Source: Pezicula radicicola
Lineage: Eukaryota; Ascomycota; Leotiomycetes; Helotiales; Dermateaceae
DNA length: 64,000 nucleotides
NCBI GenBank assembly: GCA_003008705.1
Contig: PDUO01000005.1
Location: forward strand, 1,429,997-1,493,996
Direction of reading: 5' to 3'
In this document: positions 1 to 10,914 of the stretch, piece by piece
Layout of the letters: each line of letters starts with the position of its first letter
How positions within the stretch are numbered: the first letter of the stretch is position 1
Translations under genes and position numbers: made by a program
Notes under the pieces: generated by a model
Told to the model about the DNA's origin: nothing
The model's input: the letters and a program-made list of their open reading frames with translations, nothing else
Database searches by the model: none

Positions 1-525
1 CCGCGATTAGCAGCGCAATGGATCCTCGCCATGGGCGCTGTAAGCATTTTGATCTCGAATTTACTGATAGCGACTATGCCAGAGCAGCAGAGCTACTGGA
101 AACAAGTCTTCCCGGCGACCATATTTATGGCGTTCTGTCCGGATTTTGTCTTTACTGCTGCCCAGATCATAGCTAGTAATAGCGTGCGTAGAAGTCAACA
201 GGGCGTCGCAGCTAGTTTAATTGGTACTCTTAACCTTTACGGAAGTAGTTTGGGATTGGGCTTTTCTGGTACGGTGGAAACGGAGATCAATAAGGGGAAG
301 ACGAATGTGGTGGTGGGCTATAGGGCAGCGCTGTATTTTGGCGCTGCAATTGCGGCTATCGCTCTATTGCTTAATTTAGTGTTTGTTAAGGTTGTGAGGG
401 ATGAGAGGGAGGGCTGGGCTGACGAGGATGATGCTCGTGCCGATGTTGATATTGATGGAGGTCGGGATGTGGCTGTGGGGACGTCGACTGGGGTGCAGGC
501 AAGGAGGGTGTCCGTTTCGGGGTAA
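1..525 (+). CDS. MFS drug-efflux-type transporter, C-terminal part
   Basis: The reading frame is open from the first base of the window to a TAA at 525, so this is the 3' end of a gene that starts outside; 174 residues are visible. It shows hydrophobic membrane segments, beginning with SILISNLLIAT and ending with FGAAIAAIALLLNLVFVKVV, then a charged tail rich in Asp, Glu, Arg and Gly that should lie in the cytosol. The pattern of last helices plus the motif ASLIGTLNLYGSSLGLG resembles the C-terminal end of 14-helix DHA2-type major facilitator proteins of fungi (inference from similarity by eye). These export drugs or metabolites across the plasma membrane using the proton gradient. The substrate cannot be inferred. 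The internal ATG at 31 is unlikely to be the true start. Confidence 0.8.
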   Translation, partial: PRLAAQWILAMGAVSILISNLLIATMPEQQSYWKQVFPATIFMAFCPDFVFTAAQIIASNSVRRSQQGVAASLIGTLNLYGSSLGLGFSGTVETEINKGKTNVVVGYRAALYFGAAIAAIALLLNLVFVKVVRDEREGWADEDDARADVDIDGGRDVAVGTSTGVQARRVSVSG

Positions 526-854
526 AGTGGGTTCAACATGCAACGTCTTGTGGCTTCCACACTGTACCGATGAGTTCATGAACCGCTTTGGCACAGAACT
601 CCCGCCATCAATTTCCGACGCCGACGTCCCCCATTCAAATAGCTCACTTTTGCTAGTACTGTATCTTTGTTACTTATCTTTGCGACGGAAACTTAATTTA
701 AAGATGACGAGGCTCCGTGCGGGAGTGGGGGAAAAAACCTGGAAGCAAAAGTGGAGGAAGGTCTCTTATCTACAAATTTACGATGCAACAAGATTGTGTG
801 TTGTATAAAGTTCAACTCAATTGGCTAAGTATTGTTTCTTCAGTGCTGCCCATC
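526..854. other. intergenic, MFS 3' end to tannase start
   Basis: About 330 bases with stop codons in all frames. Short open frames here run into the flanking genes but have no recognisable content. It must hold the terminator of the MFS gene and the promoter of the esterase gene; I see no clear TATA box. Confidence 0.5.
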
Positions 855-2583
855 ATGCGTTCCTACTTGTCAATTCTCTTCGCGCTCTCTGGTCTTTACT
901 CTATTAGTTCCGCTACGTATTCATGTGCCAATATCACTTTAGTTAGTGGTATTGCAGAAACAGATACGTACTATGTTACTGCTTCGACGTTGATTCCTTT
1001 CGATGAAACCACCGAAGTACCAGAACATTGCAATGTTACAGCACGAATTGGAGGACGTATTACAGTCTGGGCTCATTTTCCGACTGATTGGAATGGCAAA
1101 TTCAGTCAGTACGGCTGTGGTGGCGGTTGTGGATACAATCCTTTTGAAGATGGAACCGATACAGCTGCACCATTGAAAGCTGGCTATGCTATTTCGACGA
1201 CAGATATGGGTGATTCATTTCTGAGTTGAAATTCAAGTATAATATTGCTAACCAATGCAGGAAATCCAACTACTGGTTACGTCGCTTTCCGAAACAATAT
1301 TCAAGGGAAGATAGACTGGGGCTATCTCGCTACTCATCTTACTGCAATTGCCTCGAAGCAGCTTATTCTAGCTTACTATGGCTCTTCCCCAACATATTCA
1401 TACCACATCGGTGGCTCAACCGGCGGAAGACAAGGTCTAGGTTAGTCGAGTGCCGGATTTTAAGCTGTGTCAAGTACTTACGTACCAAAGTGGAAGCACA
1501 ACGATATCCTGATGAATTTGATGGCATTTTTGCCATTGCACCAGCTTACAATGAGACCGGTGTAACAACTTACCAAATCACCTGGAATTCCCAAGTATCA
1601 GTTGCCAACGACACAGCACTTACACCCTTAATCACTGCAAATGATACTGCGCTCATCTACGCCGCAACTCTTGACGCTTGTGATGCTCTAGATGGCCTGG
1701 TAGATGGAATCATCGTATCGCCACGCAGTTGCAACTTTTCCGTCGCAGCCTTAGCGTGTAGCAACATAACCTCCACCATAGCGAATTCTACTTCCTGTCT
1801 AAGCGACGTAGCACTTCAAGTAGCACAAAAGATATATTCTGGCCCAGTAAACTCAGCTGGTATTCATATTACTCTTGAAGGCCTCCTACCAGGCTCCGAA
1901 GCCAACTGGGTAGGCTCTTACATCGCATCTCCACCATCAATTGGTGGGCAAGGAGGTTTCTACGCCTTCGCAGTCCAATATCTTTCCTACTATGCCTTCT
2001 TTCCCGATCCAGCTGAACCAATTCAACCAACACAATTTAGCATGGATACACCATTAAAAGAAACGGCTTATATTGAGAATTTCGAATATGGCGGTATTGC
2101 GGATTTAACTAAGTTTAAACAGCTGGGTGGTAAGTTGATTATGGCTCAAGGTTTATTGGATCAGGCTGTTGCACCGTGGTTTGCGCAGGATTATTATACT
2201 CGTGTTGTTACGGCTTTGGGAGGTAGAAATGAGACGGATTCTTTCTTTCGGTATTTTGAGATGCCTGGTAAGTTTCGGAGATATCTCGCTTCGTTAGTTA
2301 TGAAATGCTGACGAGATTTATAGGTGTAGATCATGTTTCTGGAGGACCAGGGGCGGATACTTATGACGAACTTGCTATCATTTCGGCTTGGGTTGAAAAC
2401 TTAGAGGCACCTGATAGCATTATTGCGAGCCATCTTGAGGATGGGGTTGTTCAGTTTACTAGACCTTTATATCCTTGGCCGTTGCAAGCCTATTATAATG
2501 TGTCTGCTGGTGGGAACATCAGTGATGCGAGTAGCTTTTATCCGGTTGATACTGCCGGCCCGCTAGTTACGAGGGACTATTGA
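855..2583 (+). CDS. secreted tannase/feruloyl esterase family protein lacking the usual CS-D-HC cysteines
   Basis: Four exons (855-1209, 1261-1440, 1491-2267, 2324-2583) join in frame to 523 residues, the normal length of the fungal tannase and feruloyl esterase family. ATG at 855 gives a signal peptide (MRSYLSILFALSGLYSISSA). Introns are 50-56 nt. Family landmarks are the nucleophile elbow GGSTGGRQG (Ser171), EAQRYPDEFDGI just after it, GLLDQAV with the likely catalytic Asp, and MPGVDHVSGGPGA with His441. These enzymes hydrolyse galloyl or hydroxycinnamoyl esters from plant polyphenols outside the cell. In most family members a cysteine precedes the catalytic Ser (CS) and one follows the catalytic His (HC), and the two form a disulfide. 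Here they read GS and HV, so both are missing. Several N-x-S/T sites suggest glycosylation. The true substrate is unknown. Confidence 0.88.
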
Positions 2584-2858
2584 GAAATATCAGCATTGAG
2601 CTATTCTCGTCTCATGGAGGATTTATGCGCAATACTACTGTAATTAACAATCTATAAAGCATGCTTGAAGTCGTGATGACAATGATGCTGAAACCAACCG
2701 GTAATTCATAGAAGATAGTAGATTTCATTTATTGAAACCGGCTCAGCATACTATGCTACTTGGAAGGGTTGAAGGTTACGTGACTTATTTACACAAGATG
2801 TCTTTGCTCTCTGACTTATATATCTACATGAAATATTCTCCATCCTCCTTTTTTTTTC

Positions 2859-4176
2859 TCACTCATCCCAAAGTGCACAAACCACAGCCCCAGTAAGCGT
2901 TATAACAGCAGCAGGTCCGCCCTCAGCTTCCGTAACAATCTTACCAGACACAAGATCCCTCTCCCAAATAACAACAGTCTTGTTACTCTGATGACCAACA
3001 GCAATAAGATCACCCGCTTTGTTAATCGAGAACTGCCGAGGAGAGTAACCACCTGACGGAGCAAGTTGAACTAGACTTAGAGTCCCATCATCGTTAATTG
3101 CGAATGTTGACATTGTGTCGGAGGGTCCGGATTTGTATTGAGTGGAGTCTCGGAAGGAGATATCTCGGTTTGATACAATGAGGAATTTGTTGTCAGGCTT
3201 GTGTACTATTAGTATCATTCTTCCCTTAGAGTATAAGGTATTTTGGACCTACAGTAATAGCAATCTCAGAAGTAGGAGCCGTTGTAGCAGGTTTCTCATT
3301 ATCCACTCCCAAAGCAGGAATCTCGAAGAATTTCGTCCAAGTGATTCCATCGTCCGTAACATTAACTTTGTATGAATGAACTTTCTGGTCCAGCTCTCCT
3401 ACAAAGAATAAGAAATTCTCTGTGGATTCAGCAGATGACTTCCAGAAGACGCCATGTCGTGGCCCAACTCCGCTCTCCGTCTCGAGTGCAGTAAGTTCTG
3501 TGAGTGGTGCTAAGTTCTCGGCATCCCAGTTGAAGACGCGGAACATATCGCCACCGAGGTCACTCATTACAATGTGTTTCTCCTCCGGATCTAGGAGTAC
3601 TTGGTGTAGATATGATCGATCTTGTCGCGACGTCACAGGACCGAGCTTGGTAAGAGTTGGGGAGATGTTTTGCAGCGATTGGGTTAATTGGCCGATAGTT
3701 CCACCATCATCAATTCCCATTACCGCAATAGCACTCAGATTACTATTCCTAAGATTAGCACCTAATCTCAAGCTCTTTTTCATCGTGACTTACTACGAAG
3801 CACTAACAATACCACGATTCCCTTCCGTCCCAAAAATCTCAGCAGAGACACCAGAAGCAGGAATTGGAACCCGATCTATGAGAGACATTTCTCCTGCATC
3901 ACCAATAGTGAAGGAATTCATGGAACCATTGACCGCACTGCTTGCGCCTCTGTCGAGACAATAGAGGACGCGATTTGAACTGTCTAGGTTAAGCCATGAG
4001 GCATTTGGTCCGCAGTCTTTGGTGATTGAAGTAGCCTTTAGCTCATATGTAGAGTTTGATTGTGTTAGGGAGAGAGTTGTGAGATTCCCATCCGTTCCTG
4101 CTATGTAGAGATTGACAGCGCTGGAAGTAGTGGCATACAAGGCGCCTGAAACTAAAAGATTGTAAAAAGCGCGCAT
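2859..4176 (-). CDS. secreted seven-bladed beta-propeller lactonase-like protein
   Basis: Three exons on the minus strand (4176-3797, 3742-3253, 3197-2859), split by 54- and 55-nt introns, give 402 residues. ATG at 4176 was chosen because it opens a signal peptide (MRAFYNLLVSGALYATTSSA); an in-frame ATG at 4245 would bury it. Repeated blade motifs are visible: GPNASWLNLDSSNRVLYCLDRG, FLIVSNRDISF, YSPRQFSINKAGDLIAVGHQSNKTVVIWERD. This pattern matches the Lactonase family (fungal 3-carboxymuconate lactonizing and bacterial 6-phosphogluconolactonase relatives). Intracellular members act in protocatechuate breakdown; this one appears secreted, so its substrate is open. N-glycosylation sites (NLTT, NSTY, NGSM) fit secretion. 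It converges with the tannase gene, their stops lying about 275 bp apart. Confidence 0.82.
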
Positions 4177-5172
4177 TGCAGAATATTTAGAGGCAAAAAA
4201 GAATGTGATTGGTTCCTGTACGATGTACAAAGTAACTGTGATCAAGACATTTTCAACGAAGTGAGAAAATGAGTTGCAATAAGTATCCTAGCTAAAAAGG
4301 AAAGTATAGTACAAGTGTCATAAAGTCTTGGGTGAAAAGCTGGGCAGTGGAAACAAATATACTCGTTTCCTTCTTAGTGGCATTCCTATATGGACGGCCA
4401 AGCAGCCAAGTTCTGAAGGAAGCCATTGTGAACAAGTTAAGACTTTTAGAAAAGGCCGCATGGCACTGCAATTACCGCTGTCCCGGTTACGCGAAAGTAT
4501 GATTCTCGCTTAGTAGAAAAAGGGATTTAATTTCCCCTATTCTATTCGGCTGTTTTAAGCGAGTGACCTTTTCTATCTTGACAACCTGGAAGTAATGAGG
4601 AATCTACACTATTACCAACTAGAGCTTAGAATGGTAAAATGGATATTTCCTATAGGTTTGCATATGATATTTGATCTGAAGTGTTCCGGAGCCATGTTTT
4701 CAGCGGTAGAAGATACTGATGGGAGAGTATTACTGGTGATATATCGTTGCCCTGATGCCGTCGTGAGAAAGTTAATCCTTGTTTTTCAAATAAACGAGCC
4801 TGATCAGCTGCATTTCCCTTCGCTGAACTCGATATTTATAAGCGTCATGAGCTTAATATTCTGAGACTGACTTGCAACTAGAAGGCTGATGCCCGTCAGC
4901 AAGCATAAGTACCGATTTGATCTGTCAGAGTAGCATTTAGTTGTAGGGAAACCCTAATTCGCAGATATTAAGTCCCTACTACATCTAATTTAGCCTCGAT
5001 TTCCTTACATTAAATATATCAACCGAAAGTGCAATGGGTGCCGACATCTCCTTAACCAGCGGCGCTAAATGTTGAAAAACAAATAGCTAATATTTTAAAG
5101 GAGAATGTTTTTATTGATGTAACCTAACCCCCATAATATCCGTGTTATGCACAAGAAGGAGGTCTAGAACAG
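4177..5172. other. intergenic, no gene seen
   Basis: About 1 kb between the start of the lactonase-like gene and the end of the next minus-strand gene. Open frames at 4328-4513 and 4595-4864 show no family resemblance, no plausible splice partners and no upstream signals, so I do not call them. The lactonase promoter must be here. Confidence 0.5.
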
Positions 5173-5871
5173 CTACTTCTTCGAGTCTCGTGAGGCTCCG
5201 GAGGAGAGAAGATTTCGAGTTCTGTGAGGAACCGGAGAGAAAAACCATGCTGCAACCTCGGCCTGAGGAAGATCGTGAAACTTATGCTATTATGTCGGTT
5301 AGTAGTGATCAACGTTGACAGAAAAGGAACTTACATCACCGTTCTTGAAGCCAATATTAGCTTTGCCCTCCGTGATCTCAAGGCCGCCCTTAAAATCATC
5401 GTCTGGGCACTTGCAGAGTCCAAACAAGCCCTCAGCATCATTTTCCTTCAAAAGGACAACAAGCTTCTCTAGAAACTGGGCCTGTTCCTTATTCTCTGGG
5501 TCGAGCAGCTTCTTGTCCTCCTTGATGCTGTACTCGAACTCGTAGGGCTGGACCTTGCCATTGGATGCCAAGCGCCAGGTAGTTGGTTTGATGGTTGCAT
5601 CATTGTTGAGGTCTCCACTCCAGGGCGTAGAAGTGTTTCCATAGGCAACGAGGCGCTCATCTGGCTCGAGGCCAAAGTGTCGATGAGTGACAATTAGTCC
5701 AAAGGTCTTGTCCATCTTGTTGTCTAGGAACAAATTTCGGATATCATTCTCGACAAGGGCCGCGCCGTCAATGTTGTGGAAACGAACAAAGGCATCCTCG
5801 AACTCCGGAATGTGTTTGTTGAAGTCTTGGGTGGTGTAAGGAAGAACTTCCATCTTAGTGGTATTGTCCAT
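5173..5871 (-). CDS. conserved fungal protein of unknown function, two exons
   Basis: Exon 1 (5871-5335) and exon 2 (5286-5173) are joined across a 48-nt intron with GTAAGT donor, ACTAAC branch site and TAG acceptor, giving 216 residues. Without splicing the frame would read into the intron and stop at 5299. The protein is acidic and soluble with no signal peptide. It contains FVRFHNIDGAALVENDIR, IVTHRHFGLEPDERLVAYGNTSTPW and a Cys pair in LFGLCKCPDDDF. The HRHF...E-RLV-YGN-STPW pattern recurs in a fungal family with no assigned function, as far as I recall. A TATA-like element lies about 115 bases upstream. Exon 2 (HKFHDLPQAEVAAWFF, then a basic tail) is supported only by splice signals. Confidence 0.65.
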
Positions 5872-5983
5872 GCTTTCTTTGTTTCTTGGATGTATCTGTT
5901 TGGCTGTGTGTTTTAGGTTATGTGCTTTTGGTTGTGTTGGTTAAAGGAGGAAGGAAGAAGGAGGAAACTTAGAACAGAGGGGC

Positions 5984-5991
5984 TTTTTATA
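5984..5991 (-). promoter_or_regulatory. TATA-like box of the unknown gene at 5871
   Basis: On the minus strand this reads TATAAAAA, 113-120 bases before the ATG at 5871, a normal distance for a fungal core promoter. It is followed by a purine/pyrimidine-biased leader (GGAGG-type repeats on the plus strand). Confidence 0.5.
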
Positions 5992-6267
5992 CTACCATGA
6001 AACCCTAAGGTAGTGAATCATACAATACCTTAAAGTTTTACTCACTCGAGTTAGGCTAACGGCTTATCGTAGTCTATTGTTGAGTAATATATAAGGTTGG
6101 CCTTATGTTTATTCACATTTTCTGAGTATAACACTTGGTTCATTGGTGGAGGTCTATTTAAAGCTTCGTAAACATGTTATAGAATCAAAAAAATGACTGT
6201 TTTGTGCTTAGTAGAAGGCAATGATATGATTAATAACAGCTATAGTAACCCCGCTATGGTTATTAAC

Positions 6268-7175
6268 CTAATCATCACTTGTACATTTATGAGACTTATC
6301 ATTCGTAAAGGTATATCTTCCACAACATTTGGCCTTGGTGATCTGATACCAAAAGAGCATGCAGTGTCTGCTTCCGTTTTTGTTTGCAGCATACCAATTA
6401 TCGACCATTTTAAGCCCACTGTATGTTTGTGCAAGCGCCGATTAATTATTGCTATGCATCGTCTCAAGACATGTAAAGATAAGGCAGGCTATAAGCATCG
6501 TCCTGATGTCATGATTACCATCGCGCAGTGCTTTTCGCATCATGGCAATAGCTTTGCTGTATTCTTGAAGCGCATACTGATGCCTTTCCTGTCGCTGTCG
6601 TTGTAAAAGCTGGGTCTCGGTGCTCAATCCTGTTATGGCCGGCTTCTCAATTTTTACTTGCGACGAGTATACTCCATCACATGATATTGGAGTAAGAGCA
6701 CCAATAGCTATAACAGCATGGCGGATTGAGGGTTCTCGCTCTGAAGCTTGTAGCACTAAACGGTGCCAGAATATAGAGTCAAAGAATCCGCTAAGTTGAT
6801 ATGAGGACTGTTCATAAAAGAACTTGAAGTGTTTTGTACTACTAGTCGTTATCAAACATTTTGCTTGATGGATGCTGGATCAAGGTGGGTGTTTTGGCAG
6901 TTGAATGCCGTGTTTGTAGATTGGTGTGTCCAGATTTCTGCACTTTGATCTGGACTAAAGACGAAGTGATCTTCGGTACAGCCATGACAGTAGATTTTCC
7001 ATGGGTTTGGAGCTTAGGTGCTAGTTTTCGAGTTGATATTGGCTGCGCTCTGTTTTCTTGTCTCACTTACTTGAGATAGCCTTCGCACTTTCGTCCAAAC
7101 TTCTCGCATCTTAAACACTCTGGCTCTCTTTCGTTGCATTTGGCACGGCGGGCCCTAGTGATAACGAGTTTAGCT
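6268..7175 (-). pseudogene. broken Zn2Cys6 fungal transcription factor
   Basis: Read on the minus strand, about 7160-7080 encodes RARRAKCNEREPECLRC then KFGRKCEGY, the last four cysteines of a GAL4-type Zn2Cys6 domain followed by a GTAAGT donor. At the positions of the first two zinc cysteines the frame has Leu and Thr. The middle (6855-6442) encodes SGFFDSIFWHRLVLQASEREPSIRHAVIAIGAL, typical of the fungal regulator core. It lies in a different frame from the linker (7066-6842), with no clear intron. At 6444-6442 a TAA interrupts ETMHSNN and the same frame continues SALAQTYSGLKMVDNW, as in intact relatives, down to a stop at 6268. Missing zinc ligands, a frame shift and a nonsense codon make function very unlikely. 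Confidence 0.8.
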
Positions 7176-7859
7176 TTATATTTCTGTCCTCCGCCTAGGC
7201 AGTATGAGCTCACTTGCACGTGATGCAGCCCCTTCTACTCTTCAGGAGACCTTTTCTCCTCTCTTTCCCTCGTTTAATAGGCTGCCCTAGTGTCTCCATT
7301 CGCTCTTGCATCTCCATTGCAGTTCACTGACCATGGTTCATAGGCGGAAAGTTGCACCAAGAGTGGAGATGACCGTAGGGATGTTTTCAGGTGGAGACTT
7401 GCCATAAATATTTTATTTAACGTGCAAAAGTACTAGCTTTTAGTGCTTACTGAAGTATCCCGGATTGAGTAAGCAGCTAGTCTAATAGCTGCGCGTCAAA
7501 GCTGCACCATTGATAACAGGCACGGAAGAAGTGTAAAAGAGGCATTTGATATAAACAACATACTTTACCGATTTTATGTCGTACAACTGCTAAGCGAGTT
7601 CTAGCCCCTATATTTACCACGTGGCCATGATGAAGAGTTAACTTTTTCTTTATTGATCTCATTTTGAATTCAATGAAGATCAACTTGTTTAATTCAAGCA
7701 GCCAAAACACGTACGATTGAGTCTATATCAGGTGATGTCAGAAAGTCCTTTTACCCCTCTCCTCATAACCGAGGCACATAGTCGAGAGACATATCGAAGC
7801 ATATAACCTCCGCTATAGCCCGAACAGAGTTTACCACCATTAATCGGTAATAGGTCAAT
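7176..7859. other. intergenic, no gene seen
   Basis: Holds the upstream region of the dead regulator and the promoter of the GNAT gene. An open frame at 7477-7710 on the minus strand has no recognisable content. Confidence 0.5.
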
Positions 7860-8695
7860 ATGTTCGATTATACAGCACAGTCAGAGCGGCTCTGGCTTCG
7901 AGTTCTCGAAACGGAAGCAGATGTAGATGAATACCTCGAGGATTTTCATAACATAGCCACCAACGAACTGGCTACCAAATACTCGTAAGTCTCAAGTCGA
8001 AACCTATCTTATTCTTGTTTACAGCTCTGCTTTCGGCTTTGCTTTAGCATTGAGTCAAATAATGCAGCATTACGCGAGATACACTAAACTGGTGACTTTC
8101 CAACAGATCAAGAGCCTTTCCAACGACAAATGAAGTGACAAAGGAAAGGATGATGGGGAGGATCCCTACGCCCGAATTTCCTTGGCGTCGAAGCTATGCC
8201 ATTCTACTTCGTCCTTCTTCGTCCAGCGAGAACGAAAAAATACCTGTAATTGGTATGATTGAACTTCCACGCGACATACCAGGGAGGGGGTATGACTTAG
8301 CTTATGCCTTGCATCCGGATTACTGGGGGAAGGGGTACGCATCTGAAGCATTGAAATTGTTCCTTGATCTTCATTGGGCTGTCAAGAGTATATACCCACC
8401 AGTCCGCTTAAAAATTATTGGATTAGAACAGACTCTAATCGCTATTCAAGGGGAGAAAGGAGAAGATGTTCTTTTTGCTACAATTGAACCCGATAACCAA
8501 CCTAGCACGAAACTAGTTGAAAAGGCTGGATTCAAGAGGGGGGAGCTGAAAGCTGCAGTGTTTCGGAGGGGAAGCGATAAACCAGAGGAGGAATTGCGAG
8601 ATTTGCAGGTTTGGTATCTTGAGCAGCCTCAAAAACCTAAGAAGTACAATATGTTGGAGGACCCGGATATGATAATCCTGGAATACAAGTTTTAA
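7860..8695 (+). CDS. GNAT-family N-acetyltransferase (RimJ/RimL-like)
   Basis: Exon 1 (7860-7984) and exon 2 (8107-8695) flank a 122-nt intron with GTAAGT donor and AACAG acceptor; the product is 237 residues. It begins with YTAQSERLWLRVLETEADVDEYLEDFHN, the usual first strand and helix of the Acetyltransf_3 group. The acetyl-CoA loop is visible in ALHPDYWGKGYASEALKLFLD (the Q/R-x-x-G-x-G/A position reads W-G-K-G-Y-A), and the last conserved element is ATIEPDNQPSTKLVEKAGF. Such enzymes acetylate protein N-termini or small amines; the substrate cannot be read from sequence. It is likely cytosolic. The unusually long intron also contains another possible acceptor (TTTACAG near 8023), so the middle residues are less certain. 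Confidence 0.82.
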
Positions 8696-9027
8696 ATCAA
8701 ATACCGGACTCAGACTAAGCATGTTACTCAAATTACCCTAAGTTTCTATGCTCCTATGAGACTAACAGTCATGTATTAAGGGCTGAACTTTGATTTTCAA
8801 ACAGAATATTGCACTTCCCTCTGGCAAGTTGAACACTTTAATCATAAAGAGTTAGTGCTAAACGGAAATTCCCAGAGCAGATATATCCTTGCACTGCCCC
8901 TATTGTGCTTTACTACTCAGCTGCTTCTCTCCATCGAACCCTTTCGAGAGGTTGAATCTTGTGATGTATATGTCTACCTGTTCCTTCCTCCCCCCGCCCC
9001 TTCCCCCTCAATAATTTCGCGTAGCAT
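8696..9027. other. intergenic between convergent genes
   Basis: About 330 bases with a C-rich patch near 8990-9008. No coding signal; it should hold both polyadenylation regions. Confidence 0.5.
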
Positions 9028-9663
9028 TCAATATAATATCCACATCGAGTTCAATTTCTTTTCTGCATCATCCATCAAGTCCCAAATAGCTTCTGTTGTG
9101 TATAAGTCCATAAGGTCTTGCAAATATTTGGGTGGAAATTGTATTCTTATAGGGTGACGCATTTGGTCGATTGTCTTTGACTCAAACACCAAGACATTTG
9201 ACCTATGGGCATGTTCCTCGACATTCCGAAGTTCGACAATCAAGTTTTCGTAAGCATGACGACGTGTTACGACATCCGCTATTTCACTAAGCTTTTGAAT
9301 AGCTAACGTGATTGCATTCTTTCTTGTCTCGAGAAGCTTGTCGAGCAATAGGTCTCGAACTAGAATGAGAAGCCATGCGTTAATGCCGTCGCATTCAGGT
9401 CCCAGCCTGGCAAGAGTTCTTTCCACTTCTAATCCGAAACGTGTGATCTTTGTCTCGAGGACTTTGTACCGAGTGTGGAGAGAAGCTGCTGCCTTTGACC
9501 TCTTAGAATACTTGCTGGGATGGATCTCAGAGAGTTCTTGTGCATCGTCTTCTAAAACTTGTATTTTCCACTTCAAACACGACACACGATCCAAGAAGAT
9601 ATCGAAACCTGGCCATCTTTTGGGCACCTTCCCTCTTGCTTTTTCGGGGTCAGATTGATCCAT
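9028..9663 (-). CDS. hypothetical alpha-helical/coiled-coil protein
   Basis: A single open frame of 211 residues from ATG at 9663 (MDQSDPEKARGKVPKRWPGF); the frame runs upstream to 9720 but those residues look non-coding. The protein is rich in Glu, Lys, Arg and Leu with heptad-like stretches, e.g. SCLKWKIQVLEDDAQELSEI and YKVLETKITRFGLEVERTLARL, and would be mostly helical. There is no signal peptide or membrane segment and I do not recognise a family. It could be the N-terminal helical part of a fungal STAND or prion-like regulator, but nothing specific shows that. It converges with the GNAT gene. Confidence 0.5.
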   Translation of the reverse strand: MDQSDPEKARGKVPKRWPGFDIFLDRVSCLKWKIQVLEDDAQELSEIHPSKYSKRSKAAASLHTRYKVLETKITRFGLEVERTLARLGPECDGINAWLLILVRDLLLDKLLETRKNAITLAIQKLSEIADVVTRRHAYENLIVELRNVEEHAHRSNVLVFESKTIDQMRHPIRIQFPPKYLQDLMDLYTTEAIWDLMDDAEKKLNSMWILY

Positions 9664-10836
9664 GTTGAAAATTCTGCAAGACAATTTATTAATACTTATA
9701 GATGCATACTTGACACGCATATACGTACTTCAAATTATTGCCACCAAGTCTGAGCCGTAAAACATTTACTCGATATGTGTGTATTGAACGTATAGTCTGT
9801 GACTATGTGTGGTCACGACGTTCTAACATATAAGATAAGTACTTTGAACGGGGAAGAAAGGTCTTCAGCTCGAAATAAATACAAGAAACTAGGAACTAGT
9901 ACTGACTTCTATGACACCTACAGAGCAGCAATTGAGCTTTCAAGAGTTCCAGCCCTTAGCGAGTGGAGCATAACCTCCGAGTCTCTTTCGGTGACTACAT
10001 GACTTACACGACTTTTATAGTTCAAGCTCTAAATTTTACCTTCTCAAGCAGATCTTAAACGTCAAACTTCAAATTAAGATACTCGGTTAAATAGTAGTGC
10101 TCACATTGTCCACAACTTAGAGTTATTGTACTCAAAAGTCTGTTTATCCGCCGTCAATTAAGGTATATCTTGAACTGTAGAGTCAAAATGAAGTCGCAAA
10201 GCTTGGAACTGTTTTATAGATCTAGACAGCCTCCACATGATTTTGAGTGTTACTAAGTTCAAATCACGACAACATTTCCAAACCCTTTTTAAAACTCCTC
10301 TCCTTCTCTTGCGACTCTTTCTTTTCCGACTTTTTTTTATGACTATTGGATTGACTCCTTTTGCCGACACCTTACTAGCAATATCAAACCCTGAACCTAT
10401 TGACTGCTTCATAAAGTTTACCGGGTTATCAAAGTTTATTACAAATACACCTCTGGTAAATGTTTGGAGTCACAGTAGTTCGATATGATAAGCATCATAA
10501 ACTCACTTGTTCTAAGTTACCTATTCTAAGTTATACCATTGCATAGGACTTGTTACTTTAAAATTTATTGTAGAATAGCTACTTTCTGATCTGGTTTATT
10601 CTTGATAGTTCTCATTGACCAATAATGCCTAAACCACATAAGTACTCCATCTGACAAATGCAGTCCCAAGCTCAAGCACTCAAAAAGCATAACGCTCTGA
10701 AGAGACAGACTAAAAGCGACTACATATTAAAAGTCAAATAATTGTCCAATAATCAGTACAAAAAAGCACACATGCTCTAAAAGTACGCGCGTAGATTCGA
10801 GGAATCTAACGTACCTCGTGTTAAGATTCTCAACTC

Positions 10837-10893
10837 TGGCAGGAGCACCTGCTACTTGCAGAATCAAAGTACCGTTTTCCGTAGCTCCTGCCA
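10837..10893. repeat. inverted repeat, 10-bp perfect arms
   Basis: TGGCAGGAGC at 10837-10846 is matched perfectly by GCTCCTGCCA at 10884-10893, with a 37-nt loop. It sits about 290 bp upstream of the SurE start and directly before a second palindrome. Confidence 0.7.
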
Positions 10894-10894
10894 A

Positions 10895-10914
10895 TTACAT
10901 GCTGGAGCATGTAA
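10895..10914. repeat. short palindrome, 9-bp arms
   Basis: TTACATGCT and AGCATGTAA flank a 2-nt centre (GG). It follows the larger inverted repeat after a single base, so the two could form adjacent hairpins, or the palindrome could be a dimer-binding site. Confidence 0.65.

Noticed and set aside
4328..4864. Two short plus-strand open frames
   Set aside because: No family content, no splice partners, no start context; consistent with chance.
10158..10412. 84-residue minus-strand frame with a run of Lys/Arg resembling a nuclear signal
   Set aside because: The basic run comes from low-complexity A/G-rich DNA, and nothing else supports a gene.
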